A DNA stretch of 64,000 nucleotides, from NCBI RefSeq assembly GCF_002078875.1, contig NC_034414.1, positions 20,982,765-21,046,764 of the forward strand. Reading direction: 5' to 3'. Position 1 is the stretch's first letter. Every line of letters begins with the position of its first letter. Shown here piece after piece: positions 47,444 through 62,165 of this stretch. The notes under the pieces are model-generated. The model did no database searches and was not told the DNA's origin. It saw nothing but the letters and a program-made list of their open reading frames with translations. Source of the DNA: Numida meleagris (taxonomy: Eukaryota; Chordata; Aves; Galliformes; Numididae). The position numbers and the translations under genes are program-made.

Positions 47444-48058
47444 GAATCGCTGAATCATAAGAATTTCTGAAGGACCTCAGAAAGTCATCTAATACAACCT
47501 CCCCTGCTTAAAGCAGTTCTGAGAAGAGGGGAAAGATCACCTTCCCCTGCTTGTTGGCAGCACTCCTTAGTGCAGACCAGGATGTGGCTGGCCTTGCCAC
47601 AAGGCTCATTCTCATGACATGCTGGATCGTGTTCAACTTGATATCCATCAGGATTCCTCAGGTTCTTTTCAGCAAAACTGCACTGCAACCTGATCAACAG
47701 CCTGAAATCCTGCATGGGTTTACTCATCCCAAGGTACAGGAATTCTATTTTTAACTGTTGAATTTCACAAGATTCCTGTTAGCTCACTTCTCCAGCCTGT
47801 TCAGATCCCCCTGAATCGCAACACAAACCAGACACAAACACAACACAGCACTACCTACAAACCTGCTGAGAGTGCATTCTGTCCCATCATCCAGATCACT
47901 GAGGATGTTAGTTGGTATTGGACCCAGAACTGGCCAGTAGGATATGTCACTAGTGACTGGCATCCAGCTGGACCTGTGTTCATGTGTTTCCCCAGCTGAT
48001 AATCTTCCACTGCAGATAAGCCTTTCTTGCAGACCTTTCAGCTTGTCTCAGAGGCCTA
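47444..48058 (-). mobile_element. CR1 LINE, old and degenerate
   Basis: The minus-strand element begins with a decayed octamer end (GAATCGCTGAATCATAAGAAT). It continues through conserved 3' wording (GAAAGTCATCTAATACAACC) and an RT-region block that keeps recognisable antisense phrases. These are GCAGACCAGGATGTGGCTGG and CCTTGCC (47572-47598), CTTCTCCAGCCTGTTCAGAT with CCCCCTG (47788-47814), CTGCTGAGAGTGCATTC (47863-47879), 'CATCCAGATCACTGAGGATG' (47888-47907) and CACTAGTGACTGGCATCCAG (47949-47968). Frames are broken throughout. Relative to the 38 kb copy, the 3' end joins the RT region after an internal loss. Similarity may continue weakly to about 48.16 kb. Confidence 0.82.
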
Positions 48059-48183
48059 AGTATCTTGTATTTTAAGCAAAATGATTTATAGTCTAAGCCC
48101 ATAAATCCACTAAACATCTACTACCAAGCATCTACGTCATGATATATCCAGTCAACTGGACATATATGTGCATGGTAAAAACA

Positions 48184-48241
48184 GAGAAAAGAAAAAGGAA
48201 AAAGAAAAATTAAAAAAAAAAAGAAAAAAGAAAAAAGAAAG
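48184..48241 (+). repeat. A-rich/purine tract
   Basis: Runs of four to eleven A separated by one or two G, with two T, lying about 125 bases beyond the end of the old CR1. Confidence 0.85.
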
Positions 48242-49226
48242 GAATTATAAAATAAAACATAAAATATGTCCAAAGAATCACATTTTAGACACTAGAATCT
48301 GACTTCAGAGAAAGTGGAATACAAATTATGTGCATTTTTAGAAAATAAGTTATGGGATAGTAGCAAGTAACAACTTAAGCTGTGGGCCCGACAGGAATTA
48401 TTTACCTCTTGATAGAGAACAGGCAAATGAATTGCCTTACCTTGAAAAAAAGGGCATTCTCACCCTTCTTTCCAGTTTCAATTATCAAAAAAATAAACAG
48501 AAACATATGGTCATTCTGAGTTTCTGTCTCTACCTTCTGCTGCTTCCCAGTTCCTTTATAAATGCTTTCAGCCTCAAGATCAAATACTAGAATTACTGCT
48601 ATTCAAGATCAAACATTAAACTGCTACGACTGAGTTGCCATACTAATTTTCAAAGAAAAAAATTCTGATTTACACAGAAGATAATTGAATGTTGAACTCT
48701 CTAGAGCAAATTCCCTGAAGCCAGGTTTCAAAGGCATTGATAATATTCTGAGGAAGTGCTATTAAAGTGAGAATTTTGTTTGTTTGTTTCTCCTACTCTC
48801 TCTAACATCACAGAATCCTATTTTCTGATATACAACAATCTGTGAAGACAAGACTCTCAACCATCAACAGCAGAATATTTTCTTGTTGAAACATTGTACT
48901 TCTAGTGTATTCCAACAGCCTCTAGGTGTCTAAAAATTTTAATTTTTTGGCCATTTAATTTCTAATTCTGGTTTAGCTCTGCTTTCTGGTAGTTTTAAAA
49001 GATGTGTCACTACATTTTATTTTCTGCTTTATAAATGCTATGTCTCAGTTTGATGAGATCATCTTTCCACCACCTCTACAGCAAGGACTGCATGACTGAG
49101 TAAGGAAAAATGCTCTCATCCATCTCAATTTTTTATTTAAATTAAACTAGATACTTCATTTTCACAGTCCCACTCATCCCTCACAGAAATAACGAGGCTC
49201 AATTATTTTGTGCTATAAATTTTCAT

Positions 49227-49252
49227 GAAAATAATAATAATAATAAAAAAAA
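49227..49252 (+). repeat. (AAT)n microsatellite
   Basis: Five AAT/TAA units run into a poly-A stretch. Confidence 0.88.
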
Positions 49253-51550
49253 CCTTTGTATTGTTGATCCCTGGGGAGTTGTGACTGAGATGAATCTTTT
49301 GGATACCCCTTGCATATGATAATGTACATGTGTACTTGTGGAGAAAAAAAAAAAAGTATTCTTCAAATTCATGTAATAATCCAGAATTTTCTTAATAACA
49401 AATTTTCAGCACTTTGTGAAGGGCAGCTGCCTTGTTTTATGATTATGCTATTCTGGAAAGAGTTGGACTACTAAACAGAGTAGGTCAAAGTACCATACTG
49501 GAGGAGACTTGGCTGGGTTTAAATTCAGATTTTTACTGAAATCACTCCATTGTTCTCACTAAGCTAATAAATCATGCAACTTGTTGGTACAGTTACAGTT
49601 ACAGCACGTGGCACACATTGTGCACAGATATTTATTTTCCTTATACATGAGGAGGAAAAAGGATTAAAATTTGTTGACAATACTGCGGTTCTAAGGACTT
49701 TTAGTACATTCACTGAAGTTCACTAAGCACTCTATAAGAATTTTTTAAATGTTTTAATTATTATTTCTTTCTTAATCGTGGCATTCCAGCAATTACACAA
49801 AGAAATGCAATGCCTACATCAATCATTGTATAGCTTTTTGAGACAAAGTTTTCAGCTATGCAAAAGTGATTAATTAAAGACTGTTATAACATTTGTATAG
49901 GATACAGCCAAAAGTTAAGTAGCATTTTCAGTGTTTTCTTATTCTGTCATTGCTTTAAGCAACCTGATTTTTTATTTTTCTGTTTAAGGAGGTGAGGACT
50001 ATTTCTCCATTCATTTCATTTCCTTCCCGTATAAAATCTCATCTATAACTCTAATAAAAAGTTATGACACCATAATGGCAGTTAACTGCTATGAACTATC
50101 CTTTTTCAGTTAATTCTCTAGTGTCTGGCATTTGGTGGAAGCAGTAAAACCTTTGCAGAACAATTACTATACTGGTGTACACTTCACCCAAATCTGGGTA
50201 ACAACATTTTAAACCTGCCCTACTCAAGTGTAAAAGATGTTGGAAGCCAGAGCAGGAATTGCTATATTTAATTATGGAAATATCCCATCACAGGGATGCA
50301 TTTTCTTTCTAATAATGACAGCAGCAGGAGAGCCTCCCCCTCATCCTTGCTGTGGAAACCACATGGTCCAAATAAATAAGAAGGATCACCACCAGCTGAT
50401 TTAGAGTGCCCTCTCCTAGGCACAAAAGGTATCCTCAGAGGAAATTTTTCTTACAACATGTTCAAATGTGTCCCTTCATCTCCTAAATATAACAAGAACA
50501 GCTTGAGATGCCATGGCTTTGCAATAGACTGGGAAAAAGGACACTTCAGCAAAGCTTCTTACTTTTAAAGAATGTTCTACATATACACTTCGCATGAAAT
50601 TCTAATGTTTAGACTAATGTTATTTTAAGCCTGTGTGAACATTCATAACTTTAACACTGCATCATGTAGTTTTAAGTCATTTCAAGTCATGCAAGTCATT
50701 TTTAGCTGGCTGAAACCAAATCAAAATATGGCACTTGTTCTGAAATACAAATATCTACACTTGTGCTTACACTGAAATAACTGAAGATATGAGTCATTAC
50801 TGGGTTTCATACAGATTTATATCTGGCCCTAAGTTATCCTCATATACTCTGTGAGAGCTGCTATCCATTTCTGAGGGGCAATAGAGATGAATCTATACCA
50901 TGAAGAAGGAAAGTAACTTCTAGACACAGTAAAGAGGCATGTTGTAATTACTATATATGCATGCAGAAACAGAAATTATTTTCACAGTGTGATTTACAAA
51001 TTCTAATTATTTCATTTATCAAGACAGAACGATATTTAGCTTTATCCAGAATGCATTAAAAAAAGGTGACAGTCAGATTTTATACTTAAGAGACTTAAAT
51101 AAGCCTCATATTTGTTCTTTAACAATGCAGCAATCTAAGTAATAAGTTATATTTATGCACTTAGAATTCACAAACATCTAAAACCTTAGTCCATCACTAA
51201 TTCATACATGAAAGATAATTCTTCATATCATAAGCGTATGTATATGGATAAATTATATTTAAACATCCCACAACCAGATTATCCTGAGGTTGTAGTAATT
51301 GCTATCATATTTCACCAATGTCTTGAAAACAGTATTTGGGTCTCATAGTAGGATGATGATTTAAAAGTATTGTGTTGCCTCTCTGCCTGATCAGTACATG
51401 CTGAGGATTAAAGATGTGCTGAAACATGTTCTGCAGTTTCTGAACATAAAATAAGTTCCTTTCTCTGAGGAAGTCAAAAAGAAATCATGTTATCATTACT
51501 ACTAAGATATGCCTGGAATTATAAACAAAACAAGTAAGCAAATCAGCAAA

Positions 51551-51567
51551 CAACAACAACAACAAAA
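51551..51567 (+). repeat. (CAA)n microsatellite
   Basis: Four to five CAA units followed by A-rich sequence. Confidence 0.85.
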
Positions 51568-54500
51568 ATTGAAAACCTGTAGCCTAAACATTTACAGAAA
51601 TATTTTCCTATTTTCTTTTGCAAGTTTATGGATTTATTTCTGTTTATTTCCTACAGATTTATCCATGTGTACTAGAAACAAAAGTTTAAAACCCAGTTTT
51701 CTCAAAAAAGTTTGACCTAAAAAGATCTCTAGCTGTATAGAGTCAGTATATCTTCTATATGAGCCTTTCACATGCGACATTACACAGAAAGATGCCATGT
51801 GGTTCTGCTTATGTTCAGTACAGTTTTATTTACTTCACAGTATGTAGTTCATAGTGCCATATCAAGGTATGTCTTTGAAACATCATTAGGTCATTTCCCA
51901 CTTTCCAGAGACTCATTTCAATGAAAAGACATTCTTCACTCTTACAATTCAACCAAGAGAAGAGAAAAACATAGATGATATCATGGAATACTTTTGGTTA
52001 AAGAGCCACATTTTTTAAAAAAATCTATATTTCTTAATTTTAACAACATTGTTTCCTTGTAGGTTACAGATTAGAAAAGATTGGTTTTTTTCCTTAAAAC
52101 CTACTGCTCATCTTTCCCTCACATGTTCTTCTTCTCCTCTTCCCAGATCCATCTATGAACAGAAAACCACTTAAAGGGTCTAAGCAAAAATCTGAGCTCC
52201 TTTTAAAAAGAAAAAAATAAAAACAACAAAAAAGAGAAAACTAATGCAGAAATTTGCACACAAACTACAACAACTATAACAAAATCTACAGTAGCTTCAC
52301 ATATGAAAGATATTATCAAGCCTTTGTCCTTGAGGTGAATTAATATTTCAAAAATTTGTCACCTCTTAATCATGATGTTTTCATGACGCAGATGAACAGA
52401 GGATTACACGACTGCCCCATGAAAAATGAACCTGAGGAAAAGATCAGCATGCGTTACATCGATCCCTGAAGTAGTCAGCAGAAAATGAACACATATTGAC
52501 CAATGAGTGGAATAATGGCTTTGTTGACAAGCTCAGTGAAGCTCCCTCTCTGCAACTAAGTGGATAGAGACATAAAAAGACTGGCACATGATGAAAATCA
52601 TCTCCCTATCACCACTTGTCTCTCTCCATCTTACACACTCACCCTCCATCAGTCACACACGTGACCAGCTGGCCTCATCAATTCTGAACACAATTTCTTT
52701 GCTCTTCTGGTCACAGCTGATATGAAAGCACTTCTCTCATCAGAAAATGGTACTATAGCTTACTCTTATAATTAATAACACCTCTCTTTACCTCTTAATT
52801 AAATTCAGATGAAGTCAGCAAATCTACAGGGGAGTCATGGACCTAATTTATCCTTGTAAATATTATAAGGTCCCGTGAGTATTACATATATAACAACCAA
52901 TTAGCAAGTTCCATGCAACACTTCTAAATACACCTATGGCATACCAAGAGAAAAGAACAAGAAAAATAAATCATTGTGCAAGATACCTAAAAATCAGAAG
53001 AGGAAGTATGACAAGAGGATCCAAAAAGTAGATGGAATAAAAGACAAAGATTACTTTTTATCTTTAAATAAAGTAGTCTTAAATTAAACTTTGGAAAGAG
53101 ATAAAAAATTGTATCAACTTCATTAGAATGTAGTAACTATGAAAGTCAATAAAAGCAGTATTTTTATTTCAGTCTTTCATAATGCTCAATATCATAGTGA
53201 TACAGTCTTTGTAGCACTGCTGCAATGTACAGAACATGCTGTGAAGAGGGCTCAAAGCAGTGAAAGCAAGACAGTCATGTACTGGATAAAACTTTTTAAT
53301 TATACATTATTACTTTCTGTAGATACCATTAATCAGGAGTGTAGGTGTTAAGAATATTCAGTGATGAAGTAGCTGGGCTGTGCATTCTCGAAATCCATAT
53401 AGTGAATATTACATGCTGATGCTAAGAAAGGAGATCATTCTGTCCTCTTACATCATCTATCCTATTTATTCTTTATAGGAACATAATGCTTCATGTGGAA
53501 AACAAGAACTTTCTATTCTCAAAAATATTTTGTCCCAAATGCTACCCTAAAAAAAAAACAAACTTTGTTTTGTTTTAAATGGCAAAAGCCAAACTCTTTG
53601 AAAATGTTTGAAATGAAGGGAGGAAAAAAAGACCAAGATCTTTACATCATCTATTAGCTCAGGTATATATTTGTTTGATTACAAATGAATAAATATGTTA
53701 CATTAAAGAAGTGGGAAAAATGATCCCAAAAGCTGCAGATCTGGGAATTCCAGAGAAAAATTAAAAAGAAAAGAATAATCCAAGACACAGGTGAGACATT
53801 TTATATAACACAGAATGGTTGTACTGATTCTCCAAACATAACCTGAGATATTTTTAATAAGAAAATTCCATTTTTTTTGGCATGTCTATAAATTCTATTT
53901 TGTCTTCACCCAAGCACATAATAATGGAGGAGAAAAATAGGATCATATTAAATACTACATCCATTCTTCACTCACTGACTAACAAGGATTTCAGTTATAT
54001 TTCAGTTATACATACAGAAGGACTAAGGTGAAAAGTTTAAAGCAGCTAAACATTTATGGAATAACCAAGTAAATGTAGCCATAACAGGTAATTTTATTCC
54101 ACTTCAACTAAAAATGTCATGTGGACTTCCACAGATGACCATCTTTGTGCAAGGAAAATTAGTGCAAGCTGTAGAAGAGAACAGGATCATCAAACAAACA
54201 TAAACTCAATCTTTTAAGAGAAATCAGAAAGTACTAAGCTCTTTTACAATAGCAAAATGAAGGATAAGAGAAGATATGGTTACAGTCTATAATTGTATCA
54301 CCTGGTTAAAAGTAGAAAAATACAGAGCACTTTTAACGTAAATGACAGAAATAAAAACAAATGTGCATACCCCAGCGCAATTAAAAAAAAAAGAAAAGAA
54401 TAATTTAAATGTTAAAATGGGTCAATTTCTGTAATTGCTGGTCACTTAGAGAAGTGAGGACAATCCTCCTTTTTAAACTATAGTCAACTGAATCCAGAAG

Positions 54501-54985
54501 TTTTTGTTTCTTAAAGCAGGCTAAATTGATTTTAAGAAAGTGAAGAAATGATGTGGCAGTCATATAGAAGGGACAGCCACTGTCAATAAAATGAATTAGA
54601 ATAATTATAAAAAAAACATGGTTTTACTTTGTGCGTGTGATATTTTATAGAAGTATATATAAAAGTAAATACCAACATTTGACCTTCAATTATATTGAGT
54701 GAAATTATGAATCAAGCCACTCTTTCTGTATATGCTCAAATGTTTACTTCACATGTAGGAAATATATCTCCATGCATACTGATATGGAGTGAAAAAAGAC
54801 ATATGTAACTGCTATGAAGGACAAGGATTTAGAGAGTCTTCTAAATCCACATCCAGATTTGCACATGAAGAAAGCTTGAGAGCTACCATTTTCTGATTTC
54901 AAGACATACAGAGAAGGTCCTAAATAATTCGTCACATTAAATGTATTCTATTCTCTCTTATTGTTCTTTAATATATTCCACTGAC

Positions 54986-55017
54986 AAAAAAAAAAAAAAA
55001 AGAAAGAAAGAAAGAAA
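54986..55017 (+). repeat. Poly-A plus (GAAA)n
   Basis: Sixteen A followed by four GAAA units. No LINE or retrocopy body is visible to the left. Confidence 0.9.
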
Positions 55018-57599
55018 TGTCAATAAATACTTTTCCATACACTAGCATGTTTAGCATTTTCAGTTCTCAGTATCAATGCATATGATAACACTGAGTCAAA
55101 TATTGTGGTTAGATACATAATTGCTGAGTAACTACATGACTCAATACATCTGTGTTCATTAGGACAAAATAAAAAATAATCATCATTCCTATTTGTGCAG
55201 CAAACAAACTGCTACTGGAATTATGGAGACTTTTAGGTCTCCACAAGTTCTCCTGCTTTCATACAGCATTGCAGGTTAGTCATTCTTTTGCTGGGCTTTT
55301 TAAGGTATCAGATCAGATGTGGTGAGCTTAAAGTGAATCAGCACAACTGAGAAACTTCTCTTGATTTTCTGTGCGTATGAAATGACAATAATACACTCCT
55401 ACTATATCTTCATTTTTGTTAGTGGTGGTGTTTTACTGTTGTTGTTTTAATATGAAGATAATGAGCAGAATTTAAAGTGTTATTACCTAAGCTTGAATCC
55501 TCCCAGAAATATCACTACAAAATTAAACAAAGACAAAAAAGAGTAAGTGTATCTCCAGTACCACACTCGAACACTTTGGCTAGATCTATACCATTATCTA
55601 TAAATTGCATGTATCCTTATGTATCACAGAATGACTCACAGAGCTAAAATAATAATTGTAAAAATATCTGAATTTCATACAGGATTGACAGCCCTGGAGA
55701 CTTGTCTTCTCTTTATTCACAGAGCAGAAACTGTATCAGTAGATGTACTACATGCTCTTTCTCACCACCACCCACTTCAAGACACTATTGTTAAAGGTAA
55801 ATGACTTCTCAATTTTACAGGATGATTCCTACAGTCTTGAGTCATTTATGACCTCTTTTGCAGGGTTGATAAGCACCTGTGTTTCAAACTGACTTTTAAA
55901 GAAATTAAGTACAACTTGAACCCATGGAAGGAGGAGAGACTTGTACTGAACTGAGATACCTCAGATTCTAGGAACCTAAGTTAGTAGTCTAGTACTAAAG
56001 AAATTCTTTAATTCCTAATTGAGATCACAAAAGAAAATGAAATCAGCCAAGTAACTACTGTTAGGTACTTAATACTCTCCAAGTGGGGGACAGCATGTTG
56101 CAGGGTGAAGAAACTGATTATATCTATTCTGTAACGAAGGGAGAAGACGACTTAAGTACCAGCATAGGCATGTTATCAGCACCAGCTAACTAACCAATCA
56201 TCTATACTGACAACTTAACATCTGGGCAATTTCTTACTCTGTCAGGTAAATATTAGTATTTTATTCAAAAATTTAATGAGATTTTTAATGAGATCAAACA
56301 GACTGTAATAAAACAGCAGTAAAAGCAAGTTCAAGCCCAGCTTCACTTCAGTCAACTATTATTGTAAAGTCTCAGAAATGTGCTCTAGTCTTTAATAATA
56401 GAGATCTGAAGTGTCTTTTTTGCAACTGTGTCAAAACTTCACTCAGTGTTAGAGAAATTGTCTGCTATCTCTCTGCTAAAGTTGTGGACATAATGGCATT
56501 CCAAAGAAAACATCATCTCACCATTTCAAAACCAGAAAACGCATCACTACTGAACGATTACTAGAGAAAATACTGCCATATTTATCTTTTTCAAGATAAA
56601 ACTTTAGCTAATATATGTATTTCAAAAACATACATTTAGAAAGATGCAAAGATATACAACATCACCTTTCTTTAAAAAGGTCTAATTAAGATTAAATTTG
56701 CCCCTGTGGCAAATGTGAAATAATTTAACTATAATTCAAGTGACGTAAACTGAATAGATTTCTGTTTCAAAGACTGCCTTGCATGGTGCTGAGTGATTAA
56801 ATTCAATTAGCAGTAATGTACAGCTGTCATGTTTCCTTTCTGAACCTCAGAATTATATTAAAGTTCTTCAATTATTTCCCTGTAGGGAAGCATTAATACA
56901 ACTTACCATACAAAAGAAAAGCTTGGAAGATTCTTAGAAAGTTCTGTTTATTTTCCCCCATTTTTAGACAGTCTCAAAGAAAAGAAACACTAATGGAAAC
57001 ATTGTAACGCATTAAGTAGACCCAAAACAAAAATACCTTGTGATGAAGAACAGGAAACGGACAACAATTACCAAAAATAAAAAACAGTCAACAGATACAT
57101 TAATGCCAATAGTACAGCAGAATGTTGCTCCACAACAAAAACAGAATCTCTGAAGATTTGTTGGCAAGAACTCACATTTTTATAATGATCATTGTACATG
57201 AATAAGTCTCACAATGTTAAAGCATTTTAGCGACCTAAATTCACTGTGCATTAACTAAATCCAACTTTAAACTAAACTTATATGCCTCATACCAAAACTC
57301 CATTTCTCCTGTAGCAGTGATGTCCACATAAGCCTATTATAGTGTTTATATGCCTACAGAAAATACAGCTTTACATGAAATGTTTGCATTATATCAATGC
57401 AACAAGCCTGTCCTGCTGTAGAACAGAAGTAGCTTCCCCTTTCACGGCAGAAATCCTGAAGCAGAAGTGAAAAAGACGTAAGACCAGAATATTAATTTAT
57501 CTTATCCTGCTATTTCTTCTTATTTAAAGTTACACTCTGACACAGTAAAAAAAAAATGAGTAAATATGAAATACATCAATGCATAGATTTGCATTTGAT

Positions 57600-57745
57600 G
57601 AAAGATCTGAAGCCTTGCAGACAGATTAAAGGCACCTGTTTGGCACCTCCACATTGTAACTGGCGGTGTAACGTCACTCTTCCCGACATTCCAGATGCCA
57701 AGTGCAGCTGACTGGCTGCTCTCTCACTGTGCTCAAAAGAGCTCT
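57600..57745. promoter_or_regulatory. Possible regulatory patch with CRE-like site
   Basis: A stretch less AT-rich than its surroundings. It contains GGCACCTG and a nearby second GGCACCT, GTAACTGGCGGTGTAACGTC followed by AC (57656-57677, with a CRE-like ACGTCAC core), CAGCTG E-box and several CpG. No transcription start or frame supports a promoter, so the call is only a suggestion. Confidence 0.2.
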
Positions 57746-58562
57746 AAGTGGAATGTACGGATACTCTATGGGTAATTCTGCACTGACATTTTTGCCCTCT
57801 CTTTCCCAATTACATGAAACAACCCAGACCATCCAATGCATTAGATAAGGAAAAGTTCAGATGTCTGAGAGAGCAATGATGGAAGGAATAGTTAGTAGAA
57901 TAGATGAGTATCTGGAACTATAAAGGGTCTTGAGATGTACGTATATCTTATATCACAGTCCCAAGGTTTGAGTAATAAATGATAAGCAGAGGGAAAAGCA
58001 CCACATGGTGAATCACATAAACTAGTAACAGGCAAATATTAGTCCTCCTTAAAGTGTCATCATCCAGACACTGAAGACGTCTTAGTATGTATAAGCTACG
58101 AATGCTGGGAAACGACAATATGCCATATATTTCTTTCCAGTGTACACATGAAGTTGATCTTTTTTAGGTTTTAGGTCAATTAAGTTTCCTGCATTATTTT
58201 ATAACCCTTTTGCTTCTGGTTTGTGCCACAGTTCTTGCAGGGTTCAGTTCAACGCTGTCATGGATGAAAATATGGATACAGATATAATTTTTCTTAGAAA
58301 TAAATTTGATGACTTTAAACTTCTCAGAAATTTGTATTTCAAGTGTAAAGCTTGGAACTGGGCTTGTCCAACCATGTGTTTATAATGAAATGAAAAAACA
58401 ATGTGCTAAAAGCTCAGAAGAAGCAAACAGAGTTCTCATTATGTTAAAAGGAAAGACAAGTGAAACCAAACTTTCTTACTCCACTCCTGAAAATGTCCAG
58501 TTGAATCAGCAGTGGAAATCAAGCATAGAACAAAGACATGTAAGACACGTTTATGTTTTCAT

Positions 58563-58603
58563 TCTCTCTCTCTTTCTCTCCCTCTTTTTTTTTTTTTTTT
58601 TTT
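58563..58603 (+). repeat. Pyrimidine tract (CT)n then poly-T
   Basis: TCTCTCTCTC-type repeats pass into about eighteen T. It forms the end of a 107-codon chance frame (58306-58629). Confidence 0.9.
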
Positions 58604-61261
58604 GCTACTCAGAAAGTATAAAAGTATAGCAATGTAGAAAGTATAGCCTGAAGATCTTGTTTCTTCTTTGTACAGCTTTGGATCAGTCCTCTCTGAAACT
58701 GTTGACCAAGCAAATCATCAATGCAATGTGAGGAGCATTCACCGGTGTACATTAAGGGACTCATGGAGTTCTGGCAGCTGTTTCTTACAAGCTTAGGGGA
58801 AAATATCTCTGGATGGATTCCGAGAGCAAAGCCTAAAGCAATTTTTTTTTTCCTCTTTTTTTCCTATACAGATACACTAGTGTTAGCATACTAGGAAAAA
58901 GGGCATTTTACTGAGACAAGCAGGTCATGGCTGGATGAGACGCTGAGCAAGTTTTCTACGGTCTCACAAACTCTTCTGTTAAAGTCCCAGTCCTCTGACT
59001 TGTCATTCTCAACCTTTTCTTTCAGTTCCTGGTGCCATTTAAAAATTGAGAAACATAGGAAGGGAATTTCCTATTCAAGGAATAAGAAATTTGGAATGGA
59101 CACTCAATGGATCCAAAAGTTAATGTGAAAGATAAGGAAAAATGTGATCAATTTTAAAACCCTTACCACAGCAACTGAAGGTAGAATCTGTTTCATCCGA
59201 GCTAAAAGTTACTGCAAACTTCTGCTTATCCATCCATTTTTATTATAACCTAATTTTGTGACTATGTTAATTTCAAGAAGCTGAAATGTTAAAATCACTA
59301 TTATTAATTCAAAATCTTAGGAAGGAGAATCACAGCTGAAAGGTCCTAGGAATGAGTATTGAGAGACTTAAGAGGAAATTTTAGATCTCCTAGTTAAACA
59401 GTGACTTCTGTATTGACTGAATGGAACAAAGACTACTTCAGTTTCAAGTTGTGAGTCAGCCCTTAAGTGCCTTGGCAAAAAAAATCCTCCTCAGTAATTT
59501 CCCTCTGAGTCTTTTCAGAGGGGTTCAGTTTTCTGTGACCCTATGTTAGTTTTCATACAGCATAGGTATATAATGTTGGTTAGTAATTTTTGGAAATCTC
59601 CCATGATAGAGGAAAGAGCTGTGACAAATTACACAGTCTCAAGCTATGCGAGACATGAAAGGTAAAACTGCAGACAAATGTAAAACAGTAGAGAATGTTA
59701 CTGACAGCAGCTCATGGGTTCAAGAGTCAAAAAAAAAGAACAAGGGTGGGAAAAAAAAAAAAGTATGATAATCTGAGGTGGAAAAAAGGGAGCCAGAATG
59801 TGATTACTCAGGAACAGGAACATCACATACCATCCCACTCCAAAGAGCAGCAGCAACTCACCCTTCCCTGCCTGACCGGTGACTACCTAGACATCAAGGA
59901 TTCACCACATGCTTCATCAGCAGTGATGAAGTTTATTAGCGACTAGCCTAGCAGATCACAATAGTCTTAGCTATGACCTACGTGTATGAGCCAAAAAAAA
60001 TGTTGCTTTTACTTTTAATTGGAGCATTTCCTGCTTGCAGACACTCTGTATAGAGCAGAATGCATTACAATGTCTCCAGCGACAAATATTTTCATCAGAA
60101 AATGCATTATAATTCAATTTAAATTTTTACAATAATTGAATCACGATGAAAAACTTACTAGATTTTTACACATTAATGAATTTAATACATTATAGTATAA
60201 ATACATAAATGCATTTCATTACTTGAGCCAATACCAACTCAAAGATGTAACATTAAATGTACAAGAATAGCAATGTAAAGACTACAACATTGAAATACTC
60301 TTCCCTTGTTTTTCTTTTGGTCCTGAAGCACTAGAATAAAACCTTAGAAAAAAGAAGAAAAAGTTGTCTGTTCTTACTTTAAAACATATAATTTAATAGC
60401 AATTTTAATAAGTGCAAGTCTCCATATTTTCATGCTGCTCTGCACTTCCAGTGAAACTAACAAAAGACATTATGAAAACTCAAATTACTTTTTCAGACAA
60501 AATGCATAGGCTATTTAAATGGTCAGTAACTCTCTGTTGTCAGAAGACAAAGGCTTACAATTTTCTTCTGCATAATAGCATTTAAATTGTGAGAATGGCA
60601 CAAGCAAAAGGATTGGTGAGAAACACATAATTCCAGTGCTACATCGTAGCCCTGAAATGGATTGCTGCTGACTGCAAACACACTTAATTCGTGTCTTACT
60701 AGAAGAGAAGACGAAGGCCAGTTGTTAGATACATTATAAGATACCATAAAATGTTAGCAGTATTTTATAGTTCTGTGAAATCTGGAAAACTGACAACAGA
60801 AATTATGACATTTAATATAATTGCTCACAACCTTCTCAACCATTTGTGACAATAATTTTCTGCTCCTTTAAACATCGTATGAAAAATATCACTACTAGAG
60901 AATGAAGTATGTTGTAAAAAGTGCTCCTGAAATCACCCACATTATTTCCAGCTAAGCTGTGAAAGGGGAATCTTTGGACAGGAAGTGACAGAGAGCAGCG
61001 AACAACTGTTGTCAGAGTAGTATTCCTACAGTATCTAGAACAGAAAATAAGATCTAGGCAAAATCAGAACTAGATATTTCACAGTGTTCCCAGCTAACTT
61101 ATATTCATTCCAAACTTGGAATTATGTCCAACTATTATCAATATGCAGAGGCCTTCACAGGAGTTTGACCAAATTTGCAAATGGCAGAAATATACCAAAT
61201 ATGTCTGTGTGACCTTCTGTGTTGATCATCATTTATAAAAGTGAAGCATGCAGGAGGAAAA

Positions 61262-61288
61262 CCATCACCACCACCACCACCAACAACA
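61262..61288 (+). repeat. (CAC)n microsatellite
   Basis: CCATCACCACCACCACCACC followed by AACAACAC: a trinucleotide repeat in noncoding sequence. Confidence 0.9.
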
Positions 61289-62165
61289 CACTACTGAATA
61301 AGTGAAAGATCAGTGACATCTCTGGTTATATGACAGAAAGCGGCAAAAATCAAAGGTAAAATTAATACTTTAAAGCACCTAGGATTTCCAAACACTATGG
61401 GATGATCTGGAAATTACCAAAAGCAACTTTTATTCTTTTTCCTATGTAGATCACTTAACATTTATAATTTGGAAACTACAAATCTACTTCCTCTCCATCA
61501 GAATCCAGCTGTTTCCTGTGATTTGTGCTCTAGCAACAACAATTACATTACCATGCTTATATGCTGTTGGTGATAAGGACTGTATTTTAATGCACATTGT
61601 ATCTTTAAGATGAAAACTAACGTACTCTGACACTCAGAGGAAGAGGTAGTTTCTTACTGCCAGATACTTATCTGTTCCTTTCAAATCACATTCAAGAAAC
61701 ATGCTTAATAAGGAAATTTCTGTGCTTCATAGGGATTAATCTATTTTCACACTGAGTCATTTAGAAGTACAGGCAGTATGGAAAGGACATCTCACTACCA
61801 TACAAGCTTATTCTTGACTTCAACTAAATTATCAAAATCTAGTAAAATCAGACTTTTTGGAAGACCAACATTAAACAGGATTATGGTAAAACATCTTGAT
61901 AGAGAAAGTTAGAAATGTGTTCACAATCTTGGAGAGAAACATTGTTTAAAGTATAGCATAATTATGTTTCTGTGAGCTAAAGCAACCTGACGTTTTCTCA
62001 ATAAGAAGATCATTTGATTGAACTGGTATTAATTCTGAGAGCTACAGTGTTTTCTACTGGCCAAGTTTGTTCTATTTTTCAATTATTGGTCTGGGCCTCC
62101 AAAATGGGCTGTCAAAGTAATCAGGAATTTAGAGAAGAGACAGAGGAGAGACACACATATGTTTC

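Noticed and set aside
47485..47754. Frames of 80 and 67 codons on the two strands
   Set aside because: Both are remnants of the degenerate CR1.
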